Of a stretch of 6,567 nt of DNA, positions 5,892 through 6,567 are shown piece by piece. Numbering within the stretch: position 1 is the first letter of the stretch; each line of letters opens with the position of its first letter. Below the pieces are notes generated by a model. The model saw only the letters and a list, made by a program, of their open reading frames with translations. It did no database searches and was not told the origin of the DNA. The translations under genes were made by a program, and so were the position numbers. This DNA comes from Solirubrobacterales bacterium (GTDB taxonomy: Bacteria > Actinomycetota > Thermoleophilia > Solirubrobacterales > Solirubrobacteraceae). The DNA is taken from positions 1 to 6,567 of the forward strand of contig JACCYI010000154.1 of the NCBI GenBank assembly GCA_013696535.1, given 5' to 3'.

Positions 5892-6380
5892 TCAGTCGTC
5901 GGCGACCAGCCCGAAGATCACGCCGTCTTGCCAGGCGCCGTGGCGGTCGTAGGCGCGACGGCGGATCCCTTCCTGGACGAAACCGGCGGTCTGGAAGGCG
6001 TGGCGGGCCGATTGGTTGAAGCCGAGAGTTTCGGCTTGGACGCGGTGGAACCCGCGTTCGTCGAGGAGGTGGCCGACGACTTCGCGCAGCGCGGAGGTAG
6101 CGTGGCCTTGACCGCGGGCGGCCGGGTCGATGACGAGCGTGTGGATCCCGGCGATCCGGCTGCGCCGGTTGTGCGTCTGCCAGCACACGAGTCCAATGCG
6201 GTTGCCGTGCCCGTCTTCGAGCACGAGCACGCTCTCATCGTCGGCTCCGGCTTCCGCTCGCTCGAGGGCAGCCGCAAGCGTGGCGTCTGCACCGACCGCG
6301 AGTGAACCGACGACCTCCGGACGGTTCACGAGCGCGAGCAACCAGGCACGATCGTCGTTGCTCGCGGGCCTGAACGGCAT
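5892..6380 (-). CDS. GNAT-family N-acetyltransferase (RimJ/RimL-like)
   Basis: A 162-residue soluble protein with the GNAT fold in order: an N-terminal strand and helices (MPFRPASNDDRAWLLALVN), strands VLVLED and RIGLVCWQ, then IAGIHTLVIDPAARGQGHAT (76-95), where Arg89, Gly92 and Ala94 form the acetyl-CoA pyrophosphate loop. A long helix follows (SALREVVGHLLDERGF), then LGFNQSARHAFQTAGFVQEG (119-138), with the Asn122 and GF pattern of the RimJ/RimL-type Acetyltransf_3 group. The end YDRHGAWQDGVIFGLV is also usual for that group. It should transfer acetyl from acetyl-CoA to an amine on a protein N-terminus, antibiotic or metabolite; the acceptor cannot be told. The frame stays open upstream to 6566, but similarity begins at MPFRP, so I choose the ATG at 6380. 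No Shine-Dalgarno is seen; a TTAAAT hexamer just upstream could support a leaderless message. Confidence 0.87.
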   Translation of the reverse strand: MPFRPASNDDRAWLLALVNRPEVVGSLAVGADATLAAALERAEAGADDESVLVLEDGHGNRIGLVCWQTHNRRSRIAGIHTLVIDPAARGQGHATSALREVVGHLLDERGFHRVQAETLGFNQSARHAFQTAGFVQEGIRRRAYDRHGAWQDGVIFGLVADD

Positions 6381-6385
6381 GGCAG

Positions 6386-6391
6386 ATTTAA
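6386..6391 (-). promoter_or_regulatory. Possible -10 element for a leaderless acetyltransferase transcript
   Basis: Read on the minus strand, TTAAAT ends five bases before the ATG at 6380, inside the AT-rich patch 6384-6395, which stands out in this GC-rich DNA. That spacing would place the transcription start at or next to the A of the start codon, as in leaderless genes common in actinobacteria, and would explain the missing Shine-Dalgarno. No convincing -35 hexamer is found at normal spacing, so the call is tentative. Confidence 0.3.
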
Positions 6392-6414
6392 AGATCGAAG
6401 CGCCAGTGCCCGGG

Positions 6415-6567
6415 TCAGTTCGGGGCGGTCCGCGGCTTGCGCGCGCGAATGATCGTGGAGGCAGTCTGCGCGTGAACGCGGTGTGTTTCGTTGCTCGATG
6501 CGGCCTTTGCGCCACTGGTGACGCCGGCGTCGGTTTGGTTGCGGCGGGCGAGTTCGAGCACCTCATC
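6415..6567 (-). CDS. C-terminal fragment of an unidentified protein (5' end outside window)
   Basis: On the minus strand one frame enters from the right edge and runs 50 codons to TGA at 6415-6417, reading DEVLELARRNQTDAGVTSG, then a polar stretch, then a basic end (IIRARKPRTAPN). About 39 of 50 codons end in G or C, more than in the overlapping frame extended from the acetyltransferase (about 32), so this is the better coding candidate for the strip. I do not recognise the protein. Its stop lies 34 bases before the acetyltransferase start on the same strand, so the two could share a transcript. The piece is short and another frame is also open, so certainty is low. Confidence 0.4.
   Translation of the reverse strand, partial: DEVLELARRNQTDAGVTSGAKAASSNETHRVHAQTASTIIRARKPRTAPN

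Noticed and set aside
6381..6566. Acetyltransferase starting at the ATG at 6566
   Set aside because: The extra 62 residues are Arg/Pro/Thr-rich without GNAT similarity and have poorer third-position G/C than the overlapping upstream frame. The domain begins at MPFRP.

Overview
The window is about two-thirds G+C. Its genes have strongly G/C-rich third codon positions and end in TAG or TGA. Together with the protein types seen (an actinobacterial-style NrfD, an actinobacterial secreted SGNH hydrolase and a membrane-anchored coiled-coil protein), this suggests a high-GC actinobacterium, perhaps a soil lineage such as Thermoleophilia/Solirubrobacterales. That placement comes from recall of protein families, not from a search. 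The window looks chromosomal. I see no rRNA, tRNA, CRISPR array, insertion sequence or phage gene, and the longest stretch without a gene is only about 144 bases.

Left part (1-2242): the C-terminal end of an NrfD/PsrC-type membrane quinone-interacting subunit enters from the left on the + strand. Four bases after it ends, a formate/nitrite transporter (FNT) channel gene ends on the opposite strand. Upstream of the channel, on the same minus strand, is a PHP-domain metal-dependent phosphoesterase. NrfD plus an FNT channel hints that a formate dehydrogenase or nitrite-related oxidoreductase lies just left of the window.

Middle (2280-4418): three + strand genes are packed closely and are probably cotranscribed. 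They encode a membrane-anchored coiled-coil/polyampholyte protein of unknown function, a small single-domain cupin, and a sulfite-oxidase-family molybdenum enzyme that resembles the plant (haem-free) enzyme and lacks an export signal.

Right part (4563-6567): a secreted SGNH/GDSL hydrolase gene has a good ribosome binding site and signal peptide, but carries two in-frame TGA codons and one frameshift within about 150 bases. The downstream reading frame still encodes the recognisable C-terminus with the catalytic His block. It is therefore a recent pseudogene, unless the lesions are sequence errors. A GC-rich hairpin sits in the convergent gap that follows. A RimJ/RimL-like GNAT acetyltransferase lies on the minus strand, preceded by the C-terminal end of an unidentified protein that runs off the right edge.

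No clearly new multi-gene system is visible. The observations most worth following are the decaying SGNH gene, the apparently cytoplasmic plant-like sulfite oxidase paired with a cupin whose glutamate metal ligand is aspartate, and the undescribed coiled-coil membrane protein.
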